Assembly (NCBI RefSeq): GCF_010183535.1
Contig: NC_071329.1
Coordinates: forward strand, 16,444,879 to 16,508,878
Direction: 5' to 3'
From: Caenorhabditis remanei
Taxonomy: Eukaryota > Nematoda > Chromadorea > Rhabditida > Rhabditidae
Length of the DNA stretch: 64,000 nucleotides
Below the pieces are notes generated by a model. The model had not been told where the DNA came from. It was given only the letters and a program-made list of their open reading frames with translations, and did no database searches. Numbering within the stretch: the stretch's first letter is position 1; every line of letters begins with the position of its first letter. Position numbers and translations under genes: made by a program. This document shows positions 63,364-64,000 of the stretch, piece by piece.

Positions 63364-64000
63364 ATGGCACCACCACGAAAAAAGGCAACAGTTAGAAAAG
63401 AAAATGCAAAGCAAGCATCTATTTTCAAACAAGCAAAAAACGTAGAGATTCAACACGAAGCAGAAAAAGAAGTTTTATTGCCGAGACTGAAAAATGAAGT
63501 GTTTTATCTGAAAAAGGAAGTGGAAGAACTGAAGGAAAATCTGAAATCTTCTAACAAAAATCTGCTAGATGCACAACTGGAAATAAAAAGATTGAAAAGT
63601 GAAAACGATATTCTTATTGCAACAAGAAAGTACGAAAATGATCAATTTTCATCTTCGCTTCTCGAGAAACAAAAAGAAGGCATCGATCTCAAGTGTAGAG
63701 CTGACCAACTGCAGAAACGTGTTGACGCATTGGTCGAAGAGTCGCCAAGCCGCGGAAAATGCCTGAAAGAATATAGTATGATTAAGGCTACCAGCACCAA
63801 GAAAGATCGTTATGAAAGAATTATTAAAATGATTTCTTCATTTGTGGGACATCTCAATGTTGACGCCTTCTTGTATGACTTCTTGAAAATGGCAGACGAA
63901 GATGAGGAATTGAATTTCACTATGAAGTTGTCTCCCTGGAATTGCTTCTTCATTGCTGTAAAACATCAACTATCAGACGGATTTTTAAAAGATTTCAAGC
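63364..64000 (+). CDS. Unrecognised coiled-coil protein, truncated by window end
   Basis: An open frame from ATG at 63364 to the window edge (over 210 residues, no stop, no intron). It starts basic (MAPPRKKATVRKENAK), then a coiled coil of about 100 residues (heptads in VFYLKKEVEELKENLKSS ... LDAQLEIKRLKSEN). A globular part follows (KATSTKKDRYERIIKMIS, VDAFLYDFLKMADEDEELNF, KLSPWNCFFIAVKHQL). I do not recognise the family. The coil plus Lys/Arg-rich start would fit a nuclear or chromatin protein, but that is a guess. Codon use resembles the surrounding genes. Confidence 0.72.
   Translation, partial: MAPPRKKATVRKENAKQASIFKQAKNVEIQHEAEKEVLLPRLKNEVFYLKKEVEELKENLKSSNKNLLDAQLEIKRLKSENDILIATRKYENDQFSSSLLEKQKEGIDLKCRADQLQKRVDALVEESPSRGKCLKEYSMIKATSTKKDRYERIIKMISSFVGHLNVDAFLYDFLKMADEDEELNFTMKLSPWNCFFIAVKHQLSDGFLKDFK

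Overview
The window is nuclear DNA of a nematode, almost certainly Caenorhabditis. Introns are mostly 44-56 bp with TTTTCAG acceptors. Genes are arranged in lineage-specific tandem families (MATH-BTB and DUF3557). There is one ariadne-type RBR ligase gene, and intergenic DNA is dense with foldback elements and small transposons. I cannot name the species. Nothing bacterial, organellar or CRISPR-like is present.

Layout. 0-13.7 kb: a MATH-BTB cluster on both strands: a 5'-truncated copy at the edge, two broken copies (4977-6018, 6191-7998), a good copy (8385-9453), a good plus-strand copy (11572-13231) and an inverted fragment (13449-13697). A 15-exon coiled-coil/RING-like gene (1098-4792) sits among them. 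13.7-20 kb: a large inverted duplication whose 2.8-2.9 kb arms each carry a DUF3557 gene pointing away from the centre. 20-30 kb: four more DUF3557 genes (20551+, 24188-, 26364-, 28584-). 30-36 kb: a transposon-rich stretch with a solo LTR and several hAT-like elements, then a second plus-strand MATH-BTB gene (33582-35997). 36-49 kb: DUF3557 genes at 36668-, 40469+ and 42764+, and a heavily damaged one at 45571-48914. 49.5-55.7 kb: a second head-to-head inverted duplication of DUF3557 genes (49689- and 53705+). 56-59 kb: an ariadne RBR E3 ligase gene with a transposon-filled intron. 60-64 kb: a small secreted cysteine-rich gene, a 5'-truncated CR1-like LINE, and the start of an unrecognised coiled-coil gene running off the window.

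How the genes relate. MATH-BTB proteins are CUL3 substrate adaptors, ariadne proteins are RBR E3 ligases, and the RING-like protein is a candidate E3, so much of the recognisable gene content points to ubiquitin ligation. DUF3557 has no known function; its N-terminus loosely resembles an F-box, which is only an inference. The eleven DUF3557 loci share a fixed three-exon layout with an intron boundary 68 nt after the start codon, and they fall into five sub-groups, which points to recent local duplication, often inverted.

Mobile DNA explains much of the rest. At least seven hAT-like elements have CAG-type termini; six have exact or near-exact 8-bp target duplications, and most have interiors of short tandem repeats that echo their own termini. 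There are two solo LTRs with TG...CA ends and 5-bp target duplications, two large foldback elements flanked by palindromic tetramers, and a four-copy intronic foldback family. Several insertions break genes, and paralogues within the window show the empty site. Exon boundaries were read by eye from splice signals and paralogue alignment, so they may be off by a base or two.
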